Shown here: positions 10,110 to 19,046 of the stretch, in pieces
Numbering within the stretch: position 1 is the stretch's first letter
Layout: every line of letters starts with the position of its first letter
Origin: Parafrankia irregularis
GTDB lineage: Bacteria > Actinomycetota > Actinomycetes > Frankiales > Frankiaceae
Assembly (NCBI RefSeq): GCF_001536285.1
Contig: NZ_FAOZ01000014.1
Coordinates: 123,505-187,504 of the forward strand
Direction of reading: 5' to 3'
Length of the DNA stretch: 64,000 nucleotides
Program-made: the position numbers and the translations under genes
Notes under the pieces: model-generated
What the model was told of the DNA's origin: nothing
Seen by the model: the letters and a program-made list of their open reading frames with translations, nothing else
Databases searched by the model: none

Positions 10110-11393
10110 TCAGAGCAGTTCGTTGATCACCAGGGTCTGTGCCCGGCCGGGACCGACGCCCACAGCCGACACCGGGGCTCCGGACATCTCCTCGATCGTC
10201 GCCACGTACGCCCGGGCGGCGTCCGGGAGATCGGCGAAGTCCGTCACACCGGAGATGTCCTCATGCCAGCCGGGGAGCTCTTCGTAGATCGGCTTCGCGT
10301 GGTGGAAGTCCGTCTGCGTCATCGGCATCTCGTCGGTCCGCCTGCCGTTGATCTCGTAGCCGACGCAGACCGGCACGGTGTCGAAGCCCGAAAGCACGTC
10401 GAGCTTTGTCAGGAACAGATCGGTGAGCCCGTTGACCCGTACGGCGTAGCGGGCGATCACCGCGTCGAACCAGCCGGTGCGCCGCGCCCGGCCGGTCGTC
10501 ACGCCGAACTCGCCACCGATCCGGCGGAGCTCCTCACCGACCTTGTCGTCGAGCTCGGTGGGGAAGGGCCCCGAACCCACCCGGGTGGTGTACGCCTTGA
10601 TGATCCCGACGACCCGGCTGATCCTGGTCGGACCGATCCCCGCTCCGGTCGCCGCGTAGCCGGCCGTCGGGTTGGAGGAGGTCACAAACGGATACGTGCC
10701 GTGGTCGACGTCGAGCAGCGTGCCCTGCGAGCCCTCGAGAAGCACGACCTTGCCGTCGCGCAGCGCCGTGTCCAGCAGGAGACCGGTGTCGGCGATGTGC
10801 GGCGTCAGCCGCCGCGCGTAGGCCGCGTACTCCTCGACCACCTCGTCGACATCGATCCGGCGCCGGTTGTAGACCTTCGTCAGGACCTGGTTCTTCTCCC
10901 GCAGCGCCAGCTCCAGCTTCTGCCGGAAGATGCCCGGGTCGAGCAGGTCCTGGACACGGATACCGGTGCGGGCGACCTTGTCCCCGTAGGCGGGGCCGAT
11001 GCCGCGGCCGGTCGTACCGATCCGCGCCTTGCCGAGGTATCGCTCGGTGACGCGGTCGAGCGCCCGGTGGTGCGGCATGATCAGATGTGCGTCCGCGCTG
11101 ATCAGCAGCCGGGAGACGTCGACCCCCCGAGCCTGCAGCCCGTCCATCTCGGACAGCAGCACGCCCGGGTCGATGACGACACCGTTCCCGATGACCGGGA
11201 CGCAGTCGGCTCGCAGAACTCCGGAGGGGATCAGGTGCAGAGCGTAGCTCTCCGCACCGATCACCACCGTGTGGCCGGCGTTGTTACCTCCCTGGTACCG
11301 AACGACGTAGTCGACGGCGCCGCCCAGGAGGTCGGTCGCCTTTCCTTTTCCTTCGTCGCCCCACTGGGCGCCGATGAGGACTAGAGCAGGCAC
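10110..11393 (-). CDS. purA: Adenylosuccinate synthetase
   Basis: PurA joins IMP and aspartate using GTP, the committed step to AMP. The N-terminus [21 protein letters not shown] contains the family P-loop GDEGKGK, followed by [10 protein letters not shown] and [14 protein letters not shown]; the C-terminal PVCVGYEI and GPGRAQTLV are also typical. Length 427 aa is normal. The translation begins at the ATG 9 nt upstream of ALVLIG. It is separated from purD by one unknown gene, so it may be transcribed on its own. Confidence 0.97.
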   Translation of the reverse strand: MPALVLIGAQWGDEGKGKATDLLGGAVDYVVRYQGGNNAGHTVVIGAESYALHLIPSGVLRADCVPVIGNGVVIDPGVLLSEMDGLQARGVDVSRLLISADAHLIMPHHRALDRVTERYLGKARIGTTGRGIGPAYGDKVARTGIRVQDLLDPGIFRQKLELALREKNQVLTKVYNRRRIDVDEVVEEYAAYARRLTPHIADTGLLLDTALRDGKVVLLEGSQGTLLDVDHGTYPFVTSSNPTAGYAATGAGIGPTRISRVVGIIKAYTTRVGSGPFPTELDDKVGEELRRIGGEFGVTTGRARRTGWFDAVIARYAVRVNGLTDLFLTKLDVLSGFDTVPVCVGYEINGRRTDEMPMTQTDFHHAKPIYEELPGWHEDISGVTDFADLPDAARAYVATIEEMSGAPVSAVGVGPGRAQTLVINELL

Positions 11394-11481
11394 CGGGCGA
11401 GGTTACTAGGGATATGGGCCTGTCGGGACCCGATCGGCCCCGACAGGGAAAAGCTCGCTGCGTTATGCCATCTCATGACTA

Positions 11482-11910
11482 CTATGCGAGGTCGAGTTCA
11501 CGGAGTGCGACCGGATCACTGTCAGCGAGAAACTCGCGGCACCTGGTCGCCTCCGCGTCCTCGCCGATCTCCGCCGCAGCCCGCGACAGTGCGGCCAGCG
11601 CCCGCAGGAAGCCGCGGTTCGGCTCATGAGACCACGGAATGGGCCCGTGGCCCTTCCATCCGGACCGCCGGAGCTGATCGAGGCCCCGGTGATAGCCGGT
11701 CCGCGCGTAGGCGTAGGCCGCCACCGGCTGACCCGCGCCGAGCGCCTCCTCCGCGAGGATCGCCCAGCCGAGGCAGGCAGCGGGGAAACGGGCCGCGACG
11801 GACTCCGCGCCGGCACCCGAGCTCAGCGCCTCCACCACAGCGGCGTCGGATGGAAGCAGCGTCGGCGGCGGACCCGACAGCAGGTTCTGGTTCGCGGGCG
11901 GTGTCGTCAT
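11482..11910 (-). CDS. DUF3151 family protein
   Basis: A 142-aa protein matching the actinobacterial DUF3151 pattern: NLLSGPPPTLLP at the N-terminus, WAILAEEALGAGQPVAAYAYA, then GYHRGLDQLRRSGWKGHG and PWSHEPNRGFLRALAALSRAA. The helical repeats resemble a TPR-like fold, but its biochemical role is unknown. The ATG at 11908-11910 is preferred because the conserved region begins right after it. Its position next to purA, with fba and a DedA gene further on, resembles the mycobacterial arrangement as I recall it. Confidence 0.85.
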   Translation of the reverse strand: MTTPPANQNLLSGPPPTLLPSDAAVVEALSSGAGAESVAARFPAACLGWAILAEEALGAGQPVAAYAYARTGYHRGLDQLRRSGWKGHGPIPWSHEPNRGFLRALAALSRAAAEIGEDAEATRCREFLADSDPVALRELDLA

Positions 11911-12045
11911 GGGCACATCCTGCCCGACCGGCGTCACGCCCGGCACCGGTCGGGCCCACCGGCTGACTGCTGGGCCCGCCGCGGCCCACAGGCCAACCAG
12001 GCATGCGACGACCTGCCAGACTGGCATGAGGCGCCCGGAGCCAGG

Positions 12046-12789
12046 TCAGCTGGTGACGGTGGCGCTCCACAGGTTCTGCCCGACCACGCCGGGCTGCCCG
12101 TCGCTGATCCGCGTCAGGTACGAGTAGAGCGCGGCGACGCCCTGGGACTCCTGGCCGAACTTGCCGTCGACCGTCAGCACGAACTTGCGCTCGCGCATCT
12201 CGGCCTGCCACACGAACGCATCGGCGCGTACCTCGTCGCCCATGCCGACGTTCAGCGCTTCACCGCCGAAGTTGGTGCCGACCTGGCTTCGTGCGCGTTC
12301 GAGGGTCATGGGCGGCTCGGCCGGTGTGAGGGCCTGCTCGACGGCATCGCCGATGGTGCCCGAGGATTCCGGGGCCGGGCCGTTGCGCGTCAGGCCGAGC
12401 TTGTTGCTGCAGGCCGGCCACGGTGACCAGCCACGCGAGTCGTACAGCTTGTAGGCGGCATCGTCCTGCATCGCCGGCGGAGCCTGGTCGGGTCGACCGG
12501 GGTAGCCGAGGCCTGTCCAGGTGCGCTGGTCGAACTGGTAGGCGCCGTAGAAGCCGTTGCCCGTGTTGATGGCGTAGTTGCCGCCGGACTCGCACTGGCG
12601 CAGCCGGGCGAAATCATCCGCCGTCGCGGCGCCGGCAGGGGCCGCGGTGACGGCGAGCCCCGTTCCGACCAGGGCCGTGACGGCCCCGGTGGTCCGCAGG
12701 ACACGGGTGGCGGTGGACGGCGGCTGCGCCGCGCGGTGCCTGCCACCACGACCGGTCGAACGGACGGGATCACGATCATGCGACCGCAT
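12046..12789 (-). CDS. Secreted resuscitation-promoting-factor-like transglycosylase 1
   Basis: This secreted 247-aa protein probably cleaves peptidoglycan. A signal peptide (TGAVTALVGTGLAVTAAPAGAATA) precedes the Rpf/transglycosylase domain with FARLRQCESGGNYAINTG, GFYGAYQFDQRTW and WPACSN; the Glu in CESGGNY is the expected catalytic acid. The C-terminal 70 residues (LTVDGKFGQES and GVVGQNLWSATV) look like a peptidoglycan-binding module. The ATG at 12789 has a GAAGGA site 8 nt upstream and directly follows a c-di-AMP riboswitch. A paralogue with the same layout lies 1.6 kb upstream. Confidence 0.9.
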   Translation of the reverse strand: MRSHDRDPVRSTGRGGRHRAAQPPSTATRVLRTTGAVTALVGTGLAVTAAPAGAATADDFARLRQCESGGNYAINTGNGFYGAYQFDQRTWTGLGYPGRPDQAPPAMQDDAAYKLYDSRGWSPWPACSNKLGLTRNGPAPESSGTIGDAVEQALTPAEPPMTLERARSQVGTNFGGEALNVGMGDEVRADAFVWQAEMRERKFVLTVDGKFGQESQGVAALYSYLTRISDGQPGVVGQNLWSATVTS

Positions 12790-12799
12790 CAGGTGTCCT

Positions 12800-13022
12800 T
12801 CCCGTCGCCTGCGGGGTGAGCTGTCGGGTTCGGGCTGGAAGCTGCCCGGTCGGCGTACCAGGACCCGGCCGTCCTCGCGGACCGGTGTGTCCCGGCTGTA
12901 TCGGTACGCCGGCTTAACCCCTAGGACGCAACGAATGCGCCCGGATGGTGGGTCCCCCACTCCTGCCCTGTGTCGTCCGCTCCAGTACCGGCCGAGTGGA
13001 CGGGGGCAGGATTCGGCGTCCG
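12800..13022 (-). ncRNA. ydaO-type c-di-AMP riboswitch upstream of transglycosylase 1
   Basis: Read on the minus strand, the leader has the conserved blocks of this class in order: CCGAATCCTG near the 5' end, GCAGGAGTGGGGGACCCACC, AGGGGTTAAGCC, and CCCGAACCCGACAGCTCACC with CGCAGGCG at the 3' end, close before the ribosome site. A variable GC-rich stem lies between. Actinobacterial rpf genes are known targets of this riboswitch, where c-di-AMP usually turns expression off. Confidence 0.92.
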
Positions 13023-14139
13023 TCCACACGACCTCGCCCCGGGGGGAGGCGAGTGGGCGGAACTGTAGCGAGATCTACCTACATGACGCAAATCCCGCTG
13101 GCCAGGGCGGGATCGGAAATGACCATATCGGAGTCACCCGAACGGGCCAATTGACGGATGGGTGGAGGAGATGGTCATCACACCCCAACCGCGCCACATT
13201 ACCGTCCCCTCGACATCTCGGACGCACCGGGGGTCCGTCATGCGGCTGGCGCCCCAGCCGGCTTCAGGCCGGGACGGTCCATGACCCGAGGAAGGTCCAT
13301 GACGGGCGATGCCCGCTCGGCGGCCCAGGCCTGGGCGCCCGGGGACACGGGGCGGCGCCAGGGCGGGTCGGCGGCGGGCGGTGGGGGCGGTGTGGGGCCG
13401 GCGACAGCGCCGGCCACCGGAAGCTGGAGAGCGCCGACGCCACGCCCGCCTACCGGGATCGCCGGTGTGTGGCGGGTACCGATCTGGCCATGACCGGTGC
13501 GGTGAGGTGGCGTCGTCGAGGGAGGTCGTTCGGCGCGACCGTGGAGGGAATGCGCGCCGAACTCATCCCGCGGGTGATCGAGATGGTCGGCGGGAGGGCC
13601 GCGACGCCCGGACACCTGCCCCGAGGCCGGTACCGCTCCGGCGGTGGGGCTGTCCGGGTCCTGCGACACGCGGACCGTTGGGGCGCTCCGCGTTGCGTCC
13701 CGCGCGCCACGGCTGGGTCAGCGCCGGGCGGGCGGGCCGTCGCACGTCACGGCCGACTGGATGAGACGCCTCCCGGGCTTGACGGATCGGGAGGAACGTC
13801 CCGTCGGGCGAGGTGCTCGACAACTCAGACGTGGACAACTCAGATGTGGATCAGGTGTGGACAACCGCGCTGGGACGGTGCAGCCACGGTCGGGTGTTCC
13901 TGGGGCTCCTGGCATCACCGCGCCCGACCGGGACGGAGCGGGCGGGTGCGGTGAGCCTCCCCGGCGCGCGTCCGCGCTTTCGGGGCTGGGGCGAGGGAGG
14001 GACGAGGATCCGGTCGGACGGCCGTGAAGGCCCGCTCTCAGGGAGCGGGAACGCGGTCGGTGGGCCGACCGTTGTCTGACGAGGACGGCATGCACGTCCT
14101 CGAGCGACTTCCGGTTTGCGGCGGGGTCCTTGTCAGCGT
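13023..14139. other. Gene-poor region upstream of the first riboswitch
   Basis: Several overlapping open frames exist on both strands but none has a recognisable domain, a good ribosome site or consistent third-position bias, so none is called. The part nearest 13030-13150 should hold the promoter for the riboswitch transcript. A cluster of DnaA-box-like sequences lies at 13830-13864. Confidence 0.6.
13830..13864. promoter_or_regulatory. Cluster of three DnaA-box-like motifs
   Basis: CGTGGACAA (13830), TGTGGATCA (13845) and TGTGGACAA (13856) follow one another. The last is an exact reverse complement of TTGTCCACA, the box preferred by high-GC actinobacteria. Two of them are embedded in a 15-bp direct repeat of acaactcaga. 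Binding is inferred only. Confidence 0.5.
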
Positions 14140-14207
14140 TGAGCCATTTCCATCGTCGGCTCCGACCTGCGGTATCTCTGGTCGTGCACCATGAGATGGG
14201 AAGGCTC
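14140..14207. repeat. 68-bp palindromic repeat family, copy R1 (inverted orientation)
   Basis: The arms tgagccatttccatc and gatgggaaggctc flank a GC-rich middle. Read on the minus strand it matches copies at 16714, 24539 and 26573, including the inner motif CATCTCATGGTGCACG. It lies 165 bp beyond the 3' end of the second transglycosylase gene, in the position of a transcription terminator. Confidence 0.8.
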
Positions 14208-14371
14208 GTCGATCCAGTCCGGGCGGGGGCTTTCCCCGTGCAGCCGGGAGGGTTCGGCTACGGAAGGCAGGTTGCCTTCACGGGGTGCTGGCTGTCGGTG
14301 CCGCGCGCTGGGCCCGCGGATGAGCGGGCGGGCATGCAGGCGACCGAGTGCTCCGCCGGGGCGGGCAGGCG

Positions 14372-15058
14372 TCAGCCGAAGGTGGCCGCCCAGGTCTGCG
14401 GGCCGAGGACGCCATCGACGACGAGGCCGCGCACGGTCTGGAAGTCCCTGGCCGCGGCTGCGGACTTCGGCCCGTAGCAGCCGTCGACGGCGAGGGAGTA
14501 GCCGAGGGAGTTCATCTTTTCCTGCCAGGTCCTGATTTCGTCAGTGACCTGGTTGTGTACCGACGCGAAGTAGTTGCGCGTCAGAGGGGGCACACCCGTG
14601 GTGGCGACGGGCTGCGCGACCAGACTGGTGCGCTCGGCCGTGCGGGAGGCCTGGCTGCCGGATCCCGACGACGATGCGCCGGGCGAGAGCTGGTCGCCGC
14701 CCATTCCGCTCCCGCACACCGGCCACTGGCCGAATCCGGAGCGGAGCGCGAGCTTCAGCGCCGCCTCGTCCTGCAGGGCGGGTGGAGCGGTGTGTGGTAG
14801 GCCAGAGTACCCAAGGCTGCGCCAGGTCCCGGCGGAGAACTGGTAAGCGCCATAGTAGCCGTTACCGGTGTTCGTCGTGTAGTTGCCGCCGGACTCGCAT
14901 TGCCGCAGACCTTCCCAGGTCGTTGCGGCGTTCGCCGGTTGGCTGATGGCGATTGTGCCTCCGACCGCCGCGACAAGGACGGGTACGGGGACGAGTGTGC
15001 GGGCCCGGCTGCGGGTACTGCTGCGGCGTTGTCGGCCACTGGTACGTGCGTCGGACAT
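14372..15058 (-). CDS. Secreted resuscitation-promoting-factor-like transglycosylase 2
   Basis: This is a 228-aa secreted protein. After a basic N-terminus comes a membrane/signal segment (TLVPVPVLVAAVGGTIAISQPANAA), then the Rpf domain with WEGLRQCESGGNYTTNTG, YYGAYQFSAG and WPVCGSG. The catalytic Glu lies in CESGGNY. After a Ser-rich linker the C-terminus (LGYSLAVDGCYGPKSAAA and VRGLVVDGVLGPQTWAA) is a clear PG_binding_1 domain. It should act on the cell wall during growth or spore germination. The ATG at 15056-15058 has a GGAAGGA site; its leader is a c-di-AMP riboswitch. It is a paralogue of the gene at 12046-12789. Confidence 0.92.
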   Translation of the reverse strand: MSDARTSGRQRRSSTRSRARTLVPVPVLVAAVGGTIAISQPANAATTWEGLRQCESGGNYTTNTGNGYYGAYQFSAGTWRSLGYSGLPHTAPPALQDEAALKLALRSGFGQWPVCGSGMGGDQLSPGASSSGSGSQASRTAERTSLVAQPVATTGVPPLTRNYFASVHNQVTDEIRTWQEKMNSLGYSLAVDGCYGPKSAAAARDFQTVRGLVVDGVLGPQTWAATFG

Positions 15059-15076
15059 GCGTGAGTTTTCCTTCCC

Positions 15077-15306
15077 CACGCCTGCGAGGTGAGCTGTCGG
15101 GTTCGGGCAGGGAACAAGCCCGGCCGCATGTCAGGAACTCCCAAATCCTGTGCCTTCGACAGCAAGGAAGACGGTTCCTCATTGCTGTCAACGGCCCTGC
15201 GGCTTCACCCCAAGGCCACCAGGTTCGGTGGCCGGGTATTGGTTCCCCCGCTCCTGCCATCGGGTTTTTGTTTCCGGCGGATGGGGGCAGGGATTCGGCG
15301 TGCACC
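15077..15306 (-). ncRNA. ydaO-type c-di-AMP riboswitch upstream of transglycosylase 2
   Basis: On the minus strand the order is CACGCCGAATCCCTGC, GCAGGAGCGGGGGAACCA, TTGGGGTGAAGCC, a variable hairpin built from gacagcaa arms, and CCCGAACCCGACAGCTCACC ending in CTCGCAGGCGTG. The terminal CACGCC and GGCGTG pair as helix P1. The ribosome site follows at once. All family blocks are present, so the call is strong. Confidence 0.95.
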
Positions 15307-16713
15307 CGTCGGGTGCCCGGCCTGTCTCCGGGCACGGCGAAGACCATAACCACAACGTCGGGCGAGGCGACAAGGATTGAATGGTCGACGTGAAGAAGAG
15401 CACACTCCTGCGCGCCTTCTTGAGATTGGCCGCGGGCCCTGGTATCGCGCGCGCACGCGCGCTCATTAACTTGGCGGGCGTTTCGTGATGGAGGGTTCGG
15501 GCCGACTGATCACGCTCGCGAAAGATCGCCGATATTGCCTGCGCTGCGAGCTATTCGCCGGAATCGGAGCCAAGGCTACCGCTCGCTGCTGATCCCGTCA
15601 CTAACGAGGGCGAAAATTTATATTCTTGTACTGATGGAGGTTCGGGCGTCGCGTCATGTGAGATACGCAATCGTAACTATGAGTTAACGTAAGTGTATCT
15701 TTCGTCGCCGACGAGCCTGTCGGAGGGTCGGATCGAGGGCTCGGGGCGCCGCCCCGCCGGGGCCTGGGGTGATCTTGTGGGGATGCGTTCGGACTCGGGC
15801 GTCCTCGTCACCGTGGCACCCATGGTGCCTCTCGGTGTCTCCCTGGTAGCCGATAGTCACATCGGTGGCAATGTGGCGAATGGCCGGGCCCGTGGCGACC
15901 GGTCCGGCCAGCCCGCTGTCGACGGCGGCGCGAACTACGTCCCCGCACGTCGGTGAGGGGCGAGTCGGGAGAGCCTGTCGCGAGCCGGACGTTTCCCGGT
16001 CTGTCTGGACGAGGCCGGAGATTCCGGATGGCGGGCCCGCTGCCGTGGTCGTGCGTTCCGCCCACCGATTCGCCGCTTGGTACTGATCCCTCACTGCCGC
16101 GCGAGCCTGTGGGTGGCCGAATCGGTCGAAGAGGCCACATGGCAGCCCACACGAAGCTTTGCCCAGGCGTGGGTGACCTTGGTGTCGAGGGTGTGGTCTG
16201 AGCAGGTCGTCGGGCCGCGTCTACTTCCGCGCGGGATCGGACCACTGTGGCCCTGAGGGTGTCCTGGCTCGGTATGGCGGGCGATGTGCCGTCGCCAGGC
16301 CGCACGATCTTTGTGGGGTGCTTCCGGGCGGTTGACGTCCCGGATCGCGGCCGGGCGCGGTTTGGTCACCCGCCGGAGACTTGTGAGTGAAATAGATCAC
16401 ACTCTGCTGTCGGCCGGTCGTCCGGACAGATGACTGTCAGCGGCCGGGCGTTGCCGGTTGAGATCAGGTGCGGGCGTGTCGGGGGTGCTGGACGGCCGGG
16501 GCGGGCCGTCGTACTGCCCGCGGCGACAGGGAGCCGGAGCAGTGGGAGAAGGAGATAAGGAGAGGGAGATGGGAGACAAGGAGGAGATGGCGACAGGGAG
16601 CGGGCGACGAGCCGCGCGGAGCGGTGCGCCAGGAGCCGCGGGGAGAAGAGGTAAGGAGCCGCGGGGAGGAGAGGTAAGGAGCCGGAGCCAGGCATGGGCT
16701 CCGCCGCGATGGG
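15307..16713. other. Long gene-poor stretch with AT-rich island
   Basis: No open frame here shows a domain or convincing codon bias. An AT-rich island at about 15560-15700 (with aaaatttatattctt and gagttaacgtaagtg) stands out from the surrounding GC-rich DNA and is a likely promoter zone for the riboswitch transcript. The motif gatggagg(g)ttcgggc occurs twice, near 15488 and 15632. A polypurine tract is listed separately. Confidence 0.55.
16541..16690. repeat. Polypurine tract with 23-bp tandem repeat
   Basis: The plus strand is almost pure A/G from about 16541 to 16590, followed by two nearly identical 23-bp units at 16631-16653 and 16654-16676 (aggagccgcggggagaagag and aggagccgcggggaggagag, each plus three bases) and a third partial unit. 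It lies 260-400 bp past the 3' end of fba. Confidence 0.75.
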
Positions 16714-16782
16714 TGAGCCTTCTCCATCTCACGCTGTCGGGCGCTGTAGCCACAGGCCAGAGCCGACGATGGGCAAGGCTCA
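16714..16782. repeat. 68-bp palindromic repeat family, copy R2
   Basis: The arms tgagccttctccatc and gatgggcaaggctca (13 of 15 pairs) enclose ctcacgctgtcgggcg and cacaggccagagccgac. It lies 168 bp beyond the aldolase stop codon and is in the same family as R1, R3 and R4. Confidence 0.8.
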
Positions 16783-16949
16783 GCCGGCGTACACACGGAC
16801 GATGCGCCGGGCGGCATCAGGCGAGCGGAGTGCTCCCGGGAACGTGGGCGCCCCCGGGAGCATGAACGGACTACTGAGGTCCCTACCGGACCAGCGTGGC
16901 CCGGCTCAGATGTCGGTCAACGGACCGGGCAGAGCCCGGATGACGTCGG

Positions 16950-17984
16950 TCAGACGCCGATCGAACGGCCCGCGGACCGCAGGTCAGAACAGGCCTGGGC
17001 GACTCGTGCCGCCATCGAGGTCTCCGCGGCCTTCCCGTAGGTACGCGGGTCGTAGGCCTTCTTGACCCCGACCTCGCCGTCCACCTTCAGAACCCCGTCG
17101 TAGTTCCGGAACACGTGGTCCACGATGGGACGGGTGAATGCGTACTGGGTGTCGGTGTCGACGTTCATCTTGATGACACCGTAGTCGAGCGTTTCGCGGA
17201 TCTCGGAGAGGTCCGAGCCGCTGCCGCCGTGGAATACGAGGTTGAACGGCTTGGCGTCGGCACCGAGGCCGAGCTTCTCGGCCACATGCTGCTGGCCCTC
17301 GCGAAGGATCGCGGGCCGCAGCTTGACATTGCCGGGCTTGTACACGCCGTGAACATTGCCGAACGTCGCGGCCAGCATGTAAGCACCCTTCTCCCCGGTT
17401 CCGAGCACCTCGGCGGTGCGGAACATATCGCCGGGAGTGGTGTAGAGCTTCTCGTCGATCGCGCCGACGACACCGTCCTCCTCGCCGCCCACGACGCCGA
17501 TTTCGACCTCCAGCACGATACGCGCGGCCCGACAGTCGGCGAGCAGCTCGTCCGCAATCTTGAGGTTTTCCTCGAGCTCTACCGCGGAGCCGTCCCACAT
17601 ATGGGACTGGAAAAGCGGATCCCGCCCCTGGGAAACTCGCTCACGGGAGATTGCGATAAGTGGGCGAATGTAGGTGTCAAGCTTGTCTGCCGGGCAGTGA
17701 TCCGTGTGCAGCGCGATGTTTACCGGGTATGCTTTGGCGACGTGGTGCGCGTACTCTGCGAGTGCCTCGGCCCCGAGCACCATGTTCTTGATGGTCGTGC
17801 CTGAAAGGAACTCGGCGCCGCCGGTTGAGACCTGGACGATTCCGTCACTGCCGGCCTCCGCGAAGCCCCGCAGCGCTGCGTTGAGGGTCTGCGACGAGGT
17901 CACGTTGATGGCGGGGTAGGCGTAGGCGTTCGACTTCGCCTGGCTGAGCATCTCGGCGTAGACGTCTGGGCTGGCGATGGGCAT
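16950..17984 (-). CDS. fbaA: Fructose-bisphosphate aldolase, class II
   Basis: This zinc enzyme of glycolysis and gluconeogenesis interconverts fructose 1,6-bisphosphate with DHAP and glyceraldehyde 3-phosphate. Class II motifs are clear: YAYPAINVTSSQTLNAAL, ALHTDHCPADKL (zinc and catalytic residues), VLEVEIGVVGGEEDGV, and FHGGSGSDLSEI near residue 255. Length 344 aa is typical for the long actinobacterial form. The ATG has a GAGGAGC site 7 nt upstream. It is divergent from the DedA gene, with 263 bp between them for both promoters. Confidence 0.97.
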   Translation of the reverse strand: MPIASPDVYAEMLSQAKSNAYAYPAINVTSSQTLNAALRGFAEAGSDGIVQVSTGGAEFLSGTTIKNMVLGAEALAEYAHHVAKAYPVNIALHTDHCPADKLDTYIRPLIAISRERVSQGRDPLFQSHMWDGSAVELEENLKIADELLADCRAARIVLEVEIGVVGGEEDGVVGAIDEKLYTTPGDMFRTAEVLGTGEKGAYMLAATFGNVHGVYKPGNVKLRPAILREGQQHVAEKLGLGADAKPFNLVFHGGSGSDLSEIRETLDYGVIKMNVDTDTQYAFTRPIVDHVFRNYDGVLKVDGEVGVKKAYDPRTYGKAAETSMAARVAQACSDLRSAGRSIGV

Positions 17985-18247
17985 CGGTGGAGCTCCTCGA
18001 AAGGTCTAGGGGCGCCCGACCGCCCGGTGGCACCAAGCCACCGCGGGCCGTGGCGCCGGACGCGCCGCCGAACCCGCCACCACCCCCCGGAGATCCCGGG
18101 GCGCGGTTGCGCCCGACGCGTGCCGACGGCAGGTGTTGGCCGAAGGGTATGACGTCACCCGGCTCGGACGGGTGTGGTTCCACGTGACATCGCCGGAAGC
18201 TGGTCGGATGTCTCATCCTGATCGCGCTCCGGCGGCAGACTGGCCTC

Positions 18248-18865
18248 GTGGACATCGAAGACCTCTCTGGGATGACCCTCTACGCCATCCTCTTCGCGGT
18301 GATTTTCGTGGAGAGTGGGGTCCTGGTCGGCTTCTGGCTCCCCGGCGACACCGTGCTGTTCGGTGCGGGTCTGGTCGCAGCCGACCCGTCAGCCGACGTC
18401 TCGATCCTCGTACTCGCGTTCGGTGTGCCGGTGGCGGCGAGCCTCGGCGCCGTTGTCGGGTATGCGACCGGCCGTCATCTCGGCCGCCCGTACCTTGAAC
18501 GCCGCCATGCGGGAGCGCTGGTTCGAACGGAGGACTTCTACCAGCGCTTCGGCGCGGCCACGCTGATCGCGGCTCGGTTCGTGCCCTGGGCGCGGACGTT
18601 CGCCCCGGTCCTGGCCGGCGCGGTGTCGATGCCCAGGCACCGGTTCGGCGCGGCGGTGATCGCCGGGGCCGTCATCTGGGGAACCGGCCTGGTCCTGCTC
18701 GGCTATGCGGCCTCGGCCGTTCCCGGCCTGCGCGATGCCGCGGTCTGGATCGGGGTCGTGGTGATCGTGGTGTCCGTGCTCGCCGGGGCGGGGGGCGAGC
18801 TCATGCGCAGGCGGGTGGCCCGCTCGCGGAGCGTGGAGGACCCCGCGGGTACGAGTGCGGGCTGA
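18248..18865 (+). CDS. DedA/SNARE-associated family membrane protein
   Basis: A 205-aa polytopic inner-membrane protein of the DedA (VTT domain) family, thought to act in lipid or undecaprenyl-phosphate translocation. Motifs seen are FVESGVLVGFWLPGDTVLFGAG near residues 20-40, GYATGRHLGRPYLE, and FARFVPWARTFAPVLAGA-like sequence (AARFVPWARTFAPVLAG) near 118-134, which carries the family's conserved Arg and Pro. About five hydrophobic segments are present. The GTG at 18248 is taken as the start, since MDIEDLS follows and the first membrane helix begins within ten residues. Divergent from fba. Confidence 0.92.
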   Translation: MDIEDLSGMTLYAILFAVIFVESGVLVGFWLPGDTVLFGAGLVAADPSADVSILVLAFGVPVAASLGAVVGYATGRHLGRPYLERRHAGALVRTEDFYQRFGAATLIAARFVPWARTFAPVLAGAVSMPRHRFGAAVIAGAVIWGTGLVLLGYAASAVPGLRDAAVWIGVVVIVVSVLAGAGGELMRRRVARSRSVEDPAGTSAG

Positions 18866-18994
18866 TCCGCTCCCGTACCCCGCGTCGTCCCAGGCGCGCT
18901 GCCGCATTGGGTGTCCGTTGCTCGTTCTGTCGTGATCAGGTCCGTACGGTTACTGATCGTGGGCTTCGTCGGGCGAACGTGTGGTCGTGTGAGC

Positions 18995-19034
18995 GATCAC
19001 GCCGAAGTGCCGATCACACCGAAGTGCCGATCAC
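18995..19034. repeat. Three 17-bp tandem repeats
   Basis: The unit gatcac(g/a)ccgaagtgcc begins at 18995, 19012 and 19029 (the last is partial). It ends 13 bases before the start of the CAP-domain gene, so it could be an operator array or simply repetitive DNA. Confidence 0.7.
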
Positions 19035-19046
19035 GCCGCGGCTGGA

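Noticed and set aside
12578..13954. 458-codon plus-strand frame covering the first riboswitch.
   Set aside because: It overlaps the transglycosylase gene and a strong riboswitch on the minus strand, and its product is Arg/Gly-rich without a domain.
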